Shown piece after piece: positions 1 to 6,542 of a DNA stretch of 28,119 nt (the first letter of the stretch is position 1; each line of letters begins with the position of its first letter). Made by a program: the position numbers and the translations under genes. The notes beneath the pieces were generated by a model that was given only the letters and a program-made list of their open reading frames with translations, did not search any database and had not been told where the DNA came from. Origin of the DNA: Methanobacteriota archaeon (GTDB taxonomy: Archaea > Thermoplasmatota > Poseidoniia > Poseidoniales > Poseidoniaceae); assembly GCA_002725275.1 (NCBI GenBank), contig PBOE01000003.1, positions 10,913 to 39,031 on the forward strand, given 5' to 3'.

Positions 1-42
1 GACACCATCGACGCCATGCACGGAAGGAGGGGGATTCAATGA
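1..42 (+). CDS. 3' end of an upstream gene (partial)
   Basis: Frame 1 is open from the window edge and ends at a TGA (40-42) that overlaps the ATG of folE as ATGA. The visible tail is DTIDAMHGRRGIQ. An ATGA overlap is the usual junction in this operon (queC-msrB and queD share the same arrangement), so this is probably the C-terminus of the gene preceding folE. Thirteen residues are too few to name the product. It could also be a chance open frame. Confidence 0.4.
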   Translation, partial: DTIDAMHGRRGIQ

Positions 43-614
43 CAACGATTGATGAGGCGCACGAAGCGGTTCGAACGCTTTTAGCATACATTGAGGGAGA
101 AGACGCCGTCGACCGCGAGGGGCTTCTTGACACGCCCAAGCGAGTGGTTGAATCGTGGTCCGAAATTTTCGCCGGTTACAAGATGAATGCTACGGACTTG
201 CTCCAGGCCACCTTCAACGCCGAGGGATACGACGGTATCGTTCTCTTGCGAGACATTGAATTCACCTCAACGTGCGAACACCATCTGCAACCGTTCCGAG
301 GTCGAGCACACGTTGCATACATCCCGGTCGAGCGAATTGTTGGCATCAGTAAACTGGCCAGAATATTGGAACTTCACGCACGGCGTTTGCAGAATCAAGA
401 ACGGATCACGCAAGGCATTGCTGACGATTTGGAACGTGAACTGCAACCCTTGGGTGCAGCGGTCATCATTGAAGCAGCCCACGGCTGCATGCAGTGCCGG
501 GGCGTCGCAAAACAGCAGGCTGTGATGACCACCTCAGCCATGCGAGGTGTGTTCTTTGACCGCCCAGAAGCGCGAGCGGAATTGATGCAGCTCATTCAGC
601 AACCCAAGCTCTGA
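39..614 (+). CDS. folE: GTP cyclohydrolase I (type IA)
   Basis: This 191-residue protein should convert GTP to 7,8-dihydroneopterin triphosphate, the first step of preQ0 (and folate-type pterin) synthesis. The family signature is clear: STCEHHLQPF with the zinc Cys and His, the GISKLARI segment, the RLQNQERIT segment and HGCMQCRGV with the third zinc ligand. Length fits the FolE family. The ATG is preceded by a strong GGAGG at 25-29. It is first of four genes that together make preQ0 (folE, queE, queC, queD), which argues for a role in 7-deazaguanine synthesis. Many archaea use the unrelated MptA/FolE2 enzyme for this step, so a type IA enzyme here suggests an ancient transfer from bacteria (inference). 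Confidence 0.95.
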   Translation: MTTIDEAHEAVRTLLAYIEGEDAVDREGLLDTPKRVVESWSEIFAGYKMNATDLLQATFNAEGYDGIVLLRDIEFTSTCEHHLQPFRGRAHVAYIPVERIVGISKLARILELHARRLQNQERITQGIADDLERELQPLGAAVIIEAAHGCMQCRGVAKQQAVMTTSAMRGVFFDRPEARAELMQLIQQPKL

Positions 615-623
615 GGTGACGTC

Positions 624-1283
624 TTGAATCGTGAACCGTGCCAGCGAGCAGGTCTGGAGCCTGTTGACGGTCCAGAGGACCTTGCCACGGTTTACAACAT
701 CGTCGAAATTTTTCATTCCGTTCAAGGTGAAGGTTTCCGAAGCGGCATCCCCCATGTTTTCATTCGATTTGGAGCCTGCAATCTGCGATGCGAATGGTGC
801 GACACTGATTTTGATGTTTTTGAGCCCATGACGGTGATTGACATCCTTGCTGAGGTCCTCCCATACGACTGCAAGAACGTCATCTTTACCGGTGGCGAAC
901 CAATGCTCAATGATTTGTGGCCGATTGCACGCGTCCTCAAGCGACGAGGCTACCACCTGTCGGTGGAGTCAAACGGAACGGTGGAAGTGCCCGACGGTCT
1001 TCTGGATTGGATTTGCATCTCTCCGAAAGATCAAATGTACCCCAACGTGGCCATCCGGCAGCGAACCGGTGACGAACTGAAATGCGTCTATGTGGGGCAG
1101 CCGCTCTCGTTGTACGACGATTTGAAAGACGGTTTTGACCACCTCTTCTTGCAACCCTGCTACGACGAAGCCATGAGCGTAGAGAAAAACGGACGTTCAT
1201 TTGCCATTACCGAAGATGTTGTCAAAAACAACCCCGAATGGCGTTTGTCACTTCAAACGCACAAATGGATGGGTATTCTCTGA
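624..1283 (+). CDS. queE: 7-carboxy-7-deazaguanine synthase (radical SAM)
   Basis: QueE rearranges 6-carboxy-tetrahydropterin into 7-carboxy-7-deazaguanine using SAM and a [4Fe-4S] cluster. The 219-residue protein shows the radical-SAM motif as CNLRCEWC (CX3CX2C) inside FGACNLRCEWCDTD, an N-terminal IFHSVQGEGFRSG segment typical of QueE, and the GGEP motif (FTGGEPML). The start is a TTG; the ribosome site GAGGTGA at 613-619 overlaps the folE stop, giving TGAGGTGA, and no in-frame ATG fits as well. The next gene starts 12 bases after the stop. It supplies the substrate of the adjacent QueC. Confidence 0.94.
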   Translation: MNREPCQRAGLEPVDGPEDLATVYNIVEIFHSVQGEGFRSGIPHVFIRFGACNLRCEWCDTDFDVFEPMTVIDILAEVLPYDCKNVIFTGGEPMLNDLWPIARVLKRRGYHLSVESNGTVEVPDGLLDWICISPKDQMYPNVAIRQRTGDELKCVYVGQPLSLYDDLKDGFDHLFLQPCYDEAMSVEKNGRSFAITEDVVKNNPEWRLSLQTHKWMGIL

Positions 1284-1295
1284 GGTGAGCAACGA

Positions 1296-2456
1296 ATGAA
1301 AAGAGCGGTCATGGCCCTCAGTGGAGGGATGGATTCAACCTCCCTGTTGCTCCACCTGCTGAGGGAGGGCTACGAAGTCACGGCCATCTCGTTCAATTAC
1401 GGTCAGAAACACATGGTGGAGCTGGATAGGGCCGCGGCACTCATCGCCTACCTCCATCAGCACGGTCGTGAGGTCGCCCATCATGTTGCCGACCTCCGTT
1501 CTGCAACGGCGTTGTTCGACAGCGAACTGCTGAAGAGCGGTGGAGATGTCCCCCGGGGGCACTACGAGGAAGAGAACATGAAAGCCACCGTGGTGCCCAA
1601 TCGAAACGCCCTGTTTGCATCCCTGCTGTACGGCACGGCCTTGTCCATCGCCAACACTCAACAGGCCGATGTTGAGGTGGTGTTGGGTGTGCACAGCGGG
1701 GACCACGCGATTTATCCCGACTGCCGTCCGGAATTTTACGTTGCGCTCGAACACGCCTTCGCCATCGGCAACTGGGACAGCGAACGCATTGCGTTTACTC
1801 TCCCGTATCTTGAACTGGACAAAACCACCATTCTCCAGGACGCTGAGAAATCAATCGACCACTTGGGTTTGGATTTTGACGAAGTGTTTCGAAGAACACT
1901 GACGTCGTATCAACCCGATGAAGAGGGCCGTTCGGACGGAACGACAGGCTCAGACGTTGAACGAATCTTGGCTTTCCATGCCGTTGGTCGCCGTGATCCT
2001 GTCGAATACATTCACCCTTGGGAAGAGGTGCTGGCACAAGCTCTCGAAATTGAACGAGCGCATCTTGATGAACGCTACAAAGAAAGCCTCACAGAACTCC
2101 AATATTATGTGACTCGGCAATCGGGTACCGAACGGGCGTTCACGGGAGAGACCTGGAATGAGAAGCGAGCAGGAGACTATCGTTGCGTATGTTGTTCGAC
2201 CTTGCTGTTTACATCAACCATGAAATTTGATTCAGGATGCGGCTGGCCGTCGTTTCATTCCGAGCATAAGGACGCCAACATCGTACGAATCGACGATTTC
2301 TCACACGGCATGGTGCGGACCGAAGTTCGGTGCAGTTCATGCGACGCTCACTTGGGCCACGTGTTCAACGACGGACCGGCTGCTTACGGCGGTGAACGGT
2401 ACTGCATCAATTCAGCCTCGATGAACTTTGAACCCCACGACGGTGATGAAGCATGA
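1296..2456 (+). CDS. queC: QueC (preQ0 synthase) fused to MsrB (methionine-R-sulfoxide reductase)
   Basis: A 386-residue two-domain protein. Residues 1 to about 250 are QueC, the ATP-dependent enzyme turning 7-carboxy-7-deazaguanine into preQ0: the PP-loop ALSGGMDST, the NYGQKH motif, PNRNALF, and YPDCRPEFY are visible. The usual four zinc cysteines near residues 204-220 are absent: S204, D214, T217 and D220 stand at the expected spacing. From about residue 264 a complete MsrB domain follows, with zinc pairs C297/C300 and C346/C349, the SGCGWPSF segment (C315, the position of the recycling Cys) and the catalytic C370 in RYCINSASM. There is no stop or frameshift between the domains. The start ATG follows GAGGTGA at 1282-1288. 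The stop overlaps the queD start (ATGA). The fusion and the missing cysteines are both unusual; see findings. Confidence 0.93.
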   Translation: MKRAVMALSGGMDSTSLLLHLLREGYEVTAISFNYGQKHMVELDRAAALIAYLHQHGREVAHHVADLRSATALFDSELLKSGGDVPRGHYEEENMKATVVPNRNALFASLLYGTALSIANTQQADVEVVLGVHSGDHAIYPDCRPEFYVALEHAFAIGNWDSERIAFTLPYLELDKTTILQDAEKSIDHLGLDFDEVFRRTLTSYQPDEEGRSDGTTGSDVERILAFHAVGRRDPVEYIHPWEEVLAQALEIERAHLDERYKESLTELQYYVTRQSGTERAFTGETWNEKRAGDYRCVCCSTLLFTSTMKFDSGCGWPSFHSEHKDANIVRIDDFSHGMVRTEVRCSSCDAHLGHVFNDGPAAYGGERYCINSASMNFEPHDGDEA

Positions 2457-2902
2457 CCACAACCATACGAAGATACGTAGAAACCGACACGGGTCACCGT
2501 GTACCCAATCACAAATCGAAATGCCGCCATCTGCACGGTCACCGCTACCGGTTTGAAGCCGAGATCGAGGGCGATGTCGTTGACGTTTCTGGTGTATCCG
2601 ACGAAGGCATGCTCATGGATTTCTCGGACGTGAGCAGCATTTTGATGGAGCACGTTCACGATGTCATCGACCATGCGTTCGTGGTCTACGAAGGCGACGA
2701 GGAAGCCCTGAACGCCTGTGCCCTCATGGGCCCGACCCATCGCACGTACGTGGTACCGTTCATCCCCACGGCAGAAAACCTTGCAAAATGGGCGTTTGAA
2801 GCGGTAGCACCCCACATCACTTCGGCCTACGGGAACCGACTAAGGCTCGTGGCCATGCACTGCCGCGAAACCCCCAAATCGGTGGCGACGTGGCGCCCTT
2901 GA
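2453..2902 (+). CDS. queD: 6-carboxy-5,6,7,8-tetrahydropterin synthase (QueD/PTPS family)
   Basis: QueD converts dihydroneopterin triphosphate to 6-carboxy-tetrahydropterin, step two of preQ0 synthesis. The 149-residue protein contains a first zinc His in TGHRVPNH and the CRHLHGHRY motif, giving the CxxxHGH pattern that marks the carboxy-tetrahydropterin type rather than the pyruvoyl type. The C-terminal part has the expected PTAENLAKW and late-strand Glu (HCRETPKS). The ATG overlaps the queC-msrB stop by four bases, so translation is probably coupled. Its stop abuts the stop of the convergent methyltransferase gene with no intergenic base, so any terminators must lie inside coding sequence. 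Confidence 0.94.
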   Translation: MTTTIRRYVETDTGHRVPNHKSKCRHLHGHRYRFEAEIEGDVVDVSGVSDEGMLMDFSDVSSILMEHVHDVIDHAFVVYEGDEEALNACALMGPTHRTYVVPFIPTAENLAKWAFEAVAPHITSAYGNRLRLVAMHCRETPKSVATWRP

Positions 2903-3727
2903 TCACTCCAGTCGCCGACGATGGTCTTTTTTCCAAGCCTCATCACCGCTGGCGAATTGCAAGGCCGTGGTGGCTTCGACGAAGGCCCCGATCATTCGAG
3001 TTGATTCCTCGTTGCTCGGGGAACCTTTGAGCAAGGTGCGGCGAAGCGTCTGTTCGATGGACGCTTTGCGTTCTTCGGTGGTGCCCGTTGAGGCGACGAA
3101 TTGTTCGATGGCTTTGACCAGCATCTTGCGAACCGTTGGGTCAAGGTTGGCCTCGAGTGGCACAATATCGGGAAGGCCCGGGTCTTCGCCCTGATGGTGA
3201 AGCACGCGCCAACGGTGCACCTCGTAAAGCAGGGCGCTCACGGCATGACTCAGATTTGCGATGGGGTAGCCTTCCCAAGTCGGTAAGGTCACGTAATAGT
3301 CGCAGGCTTCCAACTCCTGGCTTGACAGACCTTTTCCTTCCTCACCAAACACGAGGGCAGCGCGACCGCCGGTCTGAACGAGGCGTTCCACCATGGCCCA
3401 CGGGTAGAGAAAATGTCGAGACAGTGTTTTTTCTCCCGTCTCACGTTTGCCTGAGGTGCCGATGACCACCGAACAATCGTTGGTGGCCGCGTTGATGTCA
3501 TCAAACACCTCGAGTTCATCGAGCAGCCGTCCGGCGTGTTTCGCACGAGACCGTGTGTCAACATCATCGGGCGAACAGCGAGGATTGACCAATCGTAAAT
3601 CGTCAAATCCATAATTCAGCATGGTCCTGCATATGGCACCTAAATTTCCCGGGTGGGTCACCCCGACGAGCACAACCGCAACCTCAAACGGACCCGATGG
3701 CAACGGGATGTCCAGTCGCTCACCCAT
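2903..3727 (-). CDS. SPOUT-family RNA 2'-O-methyltransferase, TrmJ-like
   Basis: A 274-residue SpoU/TrmH-class methyltransferase. The three family motifs are present: motif 1 as HPGNLGAICRTMLNYGF, motif 2 as LVFGEEGKGLS, and motif 3 as YPIANLSHAVSALLYE, which carries the SAM-binding knot. The order and the LSHAVSALLYE form resemble TrmJ/LasT enzymes that methylate the ribose at position 32 of tRNA; other RNA targets cannot be excluded. The last 90 residues form a charged helical extension. It is the last gene of the ribosomal-protein operon on this strand, starting three bases after the preceding small gene ends, consistent with a role in RNA maturation. Confidence 0.85.
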   Translation of the reverse strand: MGERLDIPLPSGPFEVAVVLVGVTHPGNLGAICRTMLNYGFDDLRLVNPRCSPDDVDTRSRAKHAGRLLDELEVFDDINAATNDCSVVIGTSGKRETGEKTLSRHFLYPWAMVERLVQTGGRAALVFGEEGKGLSSQELEACDYYVTLPTWEGYPIANLSHAVSALLYEVHRWRVLHHQGEDPGLPDIVPLEANLDPTVRKMLVKAIEQFVASTGTTEERKASIEQTLRRTLLKGSPSNEESTRMIGAFVEATTALQFASGDEAWKKDHRRRLE

Positions 3728-3730
3728 GCA

Positions 3731-3949
3731 TCATTCACCGCCTTGGTTGAGATGATTTGCAATCCACCGTGGATCGCACGACTGGTAGAGAAAGAACACA
3801 AAACCGCCGTTCTCTCTGTCCGCCATCACCAGGGAACGTTTCCTTACGTTGTGTTGTTGTTTGAGGTGTTGAATCAGAGCTTCAAGGGACGCTTGGTCCT
3901 CGCCGTGGACGCTGACCGGTTGACGGTCCCAGTCAACCCAGATTGGCAC
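3731..3949 (-). CDS. Conserved-context small protein of unknown function (72 aa)
   Basis: I do not recognise this 72-residue protein. It is predicted soluble, with an N-terminal strand-like IWVDWDRQPVSV, a helix rich in Gln (SLEALIQHLKQQH) and a hydrophobic strand (GGFVFFLYQS). The GTG start has GGTG at 3955-3958, five bases upstream, which overlaps the region just after the eS17 stop. It fills exactly the gap between eS17 and the methyltransferase (stop three bases before the latter's start). The tight fit in a seven-gene operon is the main reason to call it real. Nothing in the sequence indicates nucleic-acid binding directly. Confidence 0.65.
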   Translation of the reverse strand: MPIWVDWDRQPVSVHGEDQASLEALIQHLKQQHNVRKRSLVMADRENGGFVFFLYQSCDPRWIANHLNQGGE

Positions 3950-3959
3950 GTGAACACCA

Positions 3960-4151
3960 TCAATCGGTGCGGCGCTGGCGATATCGAGTGATGTAGCCTG
4001 CGATCCAATTGCGGAGTTTCTTGGATGACACGTCCGTCAATTCGGACACCATGTGCTTGTTGTGGTCAAAGTCATCGGTGAATTTCTCGCCGTGTTCTTC
4101 GCACAGCCGTATGGCGCGGATTTTGATAAAACTTGGTCGAATGTTTCCCAT
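3960..4151 (-). CDS. rps17e: Small-subunit ribosomal protein eS17
   Basis: A 63-residue archaeal eS17. The sequence [10 protein letters not shown] followed by [18 protein letters not shown] and [15 protein letters not shown] matches the family closely, and the length is the compact archaeal form. The ATG at 4151 was preferred over an upstream GTG at 4160 because the family begins with MGNIR and an AAGGAGTGA ribosome site sits about nine bases before it, overlapping the eL31 stop. It lies directly downstream of eL31 in the operon. Confidence 0.93.
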   Translation of the reverse strand: MGNIRPSFIKIRAIRLCEEHGEKFTDDFDHNKHMVSELTDVSSKKLRNWIAGYITRYRQRRTD

Positions 4152-4156
4152 GTGTT

Positions 4157-4432
4157 TCACTCCTTCATCAATTTCACTTCAACGGGGAAGTCGGGTTCAT
4201 CGTGACGAATGCAAAGCAATCGCACCTTGCGTGGAGGGTTTTCAATGCCGCGCTTCCAGATGTGCTCGTTGACTTCCGGGTCAATGTAGAGTTCCTCATC
4301 CTCACGCACCTTGAGGTGGCGGATGACCTGTTCTCGAATGATTTGCATGGCTCGGGGTGCGCGCTTGAAACGGGTGATGTTCCATGCGTTGCGGAGCGGG
4401 ACGACGAGTTCGGATTCGTTTGGACGTGCCAT
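4157..4432 (-). CDS. rpl31e: Large-subunit ribosomal protein eL31
   Basis: A 91-residue eL31, a protein near the polypeptide exit tunnel. Recognisable family features are the early VVPLRNAWN, the [20 protein letters not shown] helix, then [18 protein letters not shown] and the [10 protein letters not shown] strand. The start ATG follows GAGGTGAGACC. It is separated from the eL39 stop by only eleven bases; eL39-eL31 adjacency is the usual archaeal order. The C-terminus is shorter than in many homologues but the core is complete. Confidence 0.95.
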   Translation of the reverse strand: MARPNESELVVPLRNAWNITRFKRAPRAMQIIREQVIRHLKVREDEELYIDPEVNEHIWKRGIENPPRKVRLLCIRHDEPDFPVEVKLMKE

Positions 4433-4443
4433 GTGGTCTCACC

Positions 4444-4599
4444 TCATCGCTGCAACTTGCTGCGTCGCCATTGGTGGCGCTTAGGGTGCGACACCGTGTT
4501 TCGGTCGGTCTTGAGCATGACCCACACGGGGACACGCCGGTTCTGTTTTCCTGCCTTCAAAAGGCGAATTTTCTTTGCTGCTGGCTTGTTTTTTGACAT
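4444..4599 (-). CDS. rpl39e: Large-subunit ribosomal protein eL39
   Basis: A 51-residue, very basic eL39: [20 protein letters not shown], then [13 protein letters not shown] and a Trp-Arg-Arg-containing tail ([10 protein letters not shown]), as in the family. It sits in the wall of the exit tunnel. The frame stays open upstream, but the ATG at 4599 is preferred because it gives the family length and follows GAAGGTG. It lies between the PDCD5-like gene and eL31, the standard archaeal arrangement. Confidence 0.95.
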   Translation of the reverse strand: MSKNKPAAKKIRLLKAGKQNRRVPVWVMLKTDRNTVSHPKRHQWRRSKLQR

Positions 4600-4612
4600 A
4601 TCGAGCACCTTC

Positions 4613-4972
4613 TCAGATTCTCCTAACGGACGCATTGCTGCGGCTCTTGGACAGTTGGGTGAGGACCTGCTTGAGAGCAGCATCGCTCATGGGTGATGAA
4701 AATCCACCCTGCTCGGCCATGGCGGCCAAGTCGGCTTTGATGGAGGCGGCCCGTTGCGGGTCAGCCATGGAGATTCGTGCGAGACGAGCACGGGCGTCCG
4801 GTGTGAGGTGCCGGCGCAGGATGGCATCGACGTTGGCAGCCGCCGTTGCTTGTTTATGGGCGCGCTCTTCGGCTTCGAACTGTTGGGCGGCTTGGGCCTC
4901 CAACTGATCTTGAATCTCTTGCATCCGTCGCGCTCGGAGCGCAGCCAACTCATCATCGTGGTTGGCTGTCAT
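4613..4972 (-). CDS. PDCD5-like DNA-binding protein
   Basis: A 119-residue homologue of the archaeal/eukaryotic PDCD5 (TFAR19) family. It begins with the typical charged N-terminal helix ([20 protein letters not shown]) and contains the conserved core [19 protein letters not shown]. The family is associated with nucleic-acid binding and, in eukaryotes, with TIM-type chaperonin interaction; the archaeal role is not settled. The ATG at 4972 gives the family start; an in-frame GTG at 4981 and a TTG at 5002 that overlaps the eS19 stop are alternatives. The eS19-PDCD5-eL39-eL31 order is widely conserved in archaea. The protein is Ala-rich compared with most homologues. Confidence 0.9.
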   Translation of the reverse strand: MTANHDDELAALRARRMQEIQDQLEAQAAQQFEAEERAHKQATAAANVDAILRRHLTPDARARLARISMADPQRAASIKADLAAMAEQGGFSSPMSDAALKQVLTQLSKSRSNASVRRI

Positions 4973-4998
4973 CGTGGTCACGCTCTCACTTCCCGACG

Positions 4999-5490
4999 TC
5001 AATACTTGGCCAGGCCGGGGTACTGTGCTTCGGCTTCCTCACGGACCGAATGGGCCACGTTGTCAACCAGCTTTTGTCCTGCAGCCGTGATTCGGCGGCC
5101 GGCGTAGAGTTGGACCTTTCCGTCCACGCCTTCGACCTCTTTGGTTGGAACTTTTTCAACAAGGCCCGCATCTTCGAGTTGCTGCAAGGCGGTACGAATG
5201 ATGTGGCGTGAGGCAACGCCGGGCGTGTTCGGCATGGAACCGTTGTCCTTCTTGCCGCCAAAGGCTTGAGCGAGGTGGGTGACGCCGACGGGCCCATTTC
5301 GAGCCACCTTGCGGAGGATGGCTGCGGTGCGGAGGTACCACCAGTCGTCTTGGGTTGGCGGTCGCTCGCGGTCAACAGCGGTTTTGACATATTGGCCCCA
5401 GTCGGGCATGGAAACAGCCTCTTGGTCGGCCATGGCTTGCGCAAGGGCCGGGTTGAACAGGTCAGCAGGGATGTCGTAGACGGTCGTCAT
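4999..5490 (-). CDS. rps19e: Small-subunit ribosomal protein eS19
   Basis: A 163-residue eS19, a head protein of the small subunit needed for its maturation. Family landmarks are TVYDIPADLFN, PPTQDDWWYLRTAAILRKV, GPVGVTHLAQAFGGKK, SRHIIRTALQQLEDAGLVEK and GRRITAAGQKLVD. It is the first gene of a seven-gene minus-strand operon, followed with a one- to few-base junction by the PDCD5-like gene. A TATA-like element lies about 45 bases upstream. Length is normal for archaea. Confidence 0.96.
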   Translation of the reverse strand: MTTVYDIPADLFNPALAQAMADQEAVSMPDWGQYVKTAVDRERPPTQDDWWYLRTAAILRKVARNGPVGVTHLAQAFGGKKDNGSMPNTPGVASRHIIRTALQQLEDAGLVEKVPTKEVEGVDGKVQLYAGRRITAAGQKLVDNVAHSVREEAEAQYPGLAKY

Positions 5491-5525
5491 CGTGATACAC
5501 CAAGCAACTTGCCGACCGTCCGCCC

Positions 5526-5537
5526 CTATATGAAAAC
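5526..5537 (-). promoter_or_regulatory. Probable TATA-box promoter of the eS19 operon
   Basis: On the minus strand this reads TTTTCATATAG, an AT-rich box in an otherwise GC-rich spacer, centred about 42-45 bases before the eS19 ATG. With the usual archaeal spacing of 25 bases, transcription would start near 5505, leaving a leader of about 15 bases. No other AT-rich element occurs between 5491 and 5630. Position and composition are seen; function is inferred. Confidence 0.55.
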
Positions 5538-5630
5538 AGCGGGTCTTGCCCTCGTTCAGGCAGGCTCAGTTTGCTCGTGGCAGGCCTTGTGATACAAGCC
5601 TTCTAAAACAGCCGTTCGTTGGTGTTGGCG

Positions 5631-6485
5631 ATGAAGAAAGCGTTGGCGCAAAATCCCAACCTTTTGCGGACGCTGATCGGGCTGTCCGTCACCCTGATTT
5701 TCATGCTCTCGTACGCCGTTTACGGAGCAACGGTTTCCCCCTCGGTTTACATCTACCAAACTGAAGCGAGCGTCGATCAATACAACGCAGCTGAAGCCGA
5801 CCAAGACGTTGTGCGCTCATACGACGAAGATGCAAACACCACCACGTGGGCTTGGCAGGTCGTCGCCAACGACGCCAACCTCACATGGGTCAACATCACT
5901 GCCACCGAACTGGCTCCGGGTGCTGTGTTGCGGGTCACCAACAACGCCCTCCTCTACAGCCATGAACTGCTGGGCAACACCTACGACCTTCAGAACCCCC
6001 TCGAAGAAGAGTTCTCCTGCGCCGATTTGTGCGACCACACCACGACCCACGAGCGAACCACGGAGGACGGTGGCACCATCGAGTTCCACGCCCTGACGTC
6101 GGTTGACCCTGCCCGTCGGTCGAACGGCTCTGTGTTCGCAGCCGACCTTGCAGAGGCTGAGGAAAAAGCCAGAGCGGCCATCGCCTACGTGCATTCACCC
6201 TCCATTCTTCGAATCGAGATCGTCGAGGAAGGCAATCGGTCCACAGAACCGAGCATCTACGCTGAAACGGTCAACGAAGCGTTCGGTAGCGTTGAGGTGT
6301 TTTCAGTGGACGCTGGAACCGAGTTCCTCTGGGCCCTTGCAGCCGTGGTCGGTTGCTTTTCGATGGTTCTGATCCCATCGTTCACCGTCTACTTCGCCGC
6401 ACGGGCCAAGGAAAAGCGAGACGAAGCCAAACTCGAGGTGGCCAAGGCTGAAATCGAGGCCACCTTCAACCAAGAAGAGGCCTGA
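5631..6485 (+). CDS. Two-helix membrane protein with large extracytoplasmic domain, unknown function
   Basis: A 284-residue protein I cannot assign to a family. One hydrophobic segment lies at residues about 15-38 (TLIGLSVTLIFMLSYAVYG) and a second at about 230-257 (FLWALAAVVGCFSMVLIPSF). The 190 residues between them are acidic, predicted to be outside the cell, and contain a Cys pair (FSCADLCDH) that could form a disulfide. After the second helix comes a charged tail (RAKEKRDEAKLEVAKAEIEA) that looks like a short cytoplasmic coiled coil. The ATG at 5631 has GGTG seven bases upstream; the frame also opens with TTG at 5619. It is followed by its own apparent promoter region and a larger surface protein. 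Confidence 0.8.
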   Translation: MKKALAQNPNLLRTLIGLSVTLIFMLSYAVYGATVSPSVYIYQTEASVDQYNAAEADQDVVRSYDEDANTTTWAWQVVANDANLTWVNITATELAPGAVLRVTNNALLYSHELLGNTYDLQNPLEEEFSCADLCDHTTTHERTTEDGGTIEFHALTSVDPARRSNGSVFAADLAEAEEKARAAIAYVHSPSILRIEIVEEGNRSTEPSIYAETVNEAFGSVEVFSVDAGTEFLWALAAVVGCFSMVLIPSFTVYFAARAKEKRDEAKLEVAKAEIEATFNQEEA

Positions 6486-6504
6486 GACTTGGCTTGCATT
6501 GGCA

Positions 6505-6512
6505 CTAAATAG
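6505..6512 (+). promoter_or_regulatory. Probable TATA box of the large surface-protein gene
   Basis: CTAAATAG is the only AT-rich block in the 57-base gap between two plus-strand genes. Its centre is about 25 bases before a GTG (6534) and 34 before the ATG (6543). Transcription would therefore begin almost at the start codon, so the mRNA may be leaderless or nearly so; no good ribosome binding site is visible. Function is inferred from position. Confidence 0.45.
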
Positions 6513-6542
6513 ATAGACCAACATTGCACCTTTGTGGGGCGA

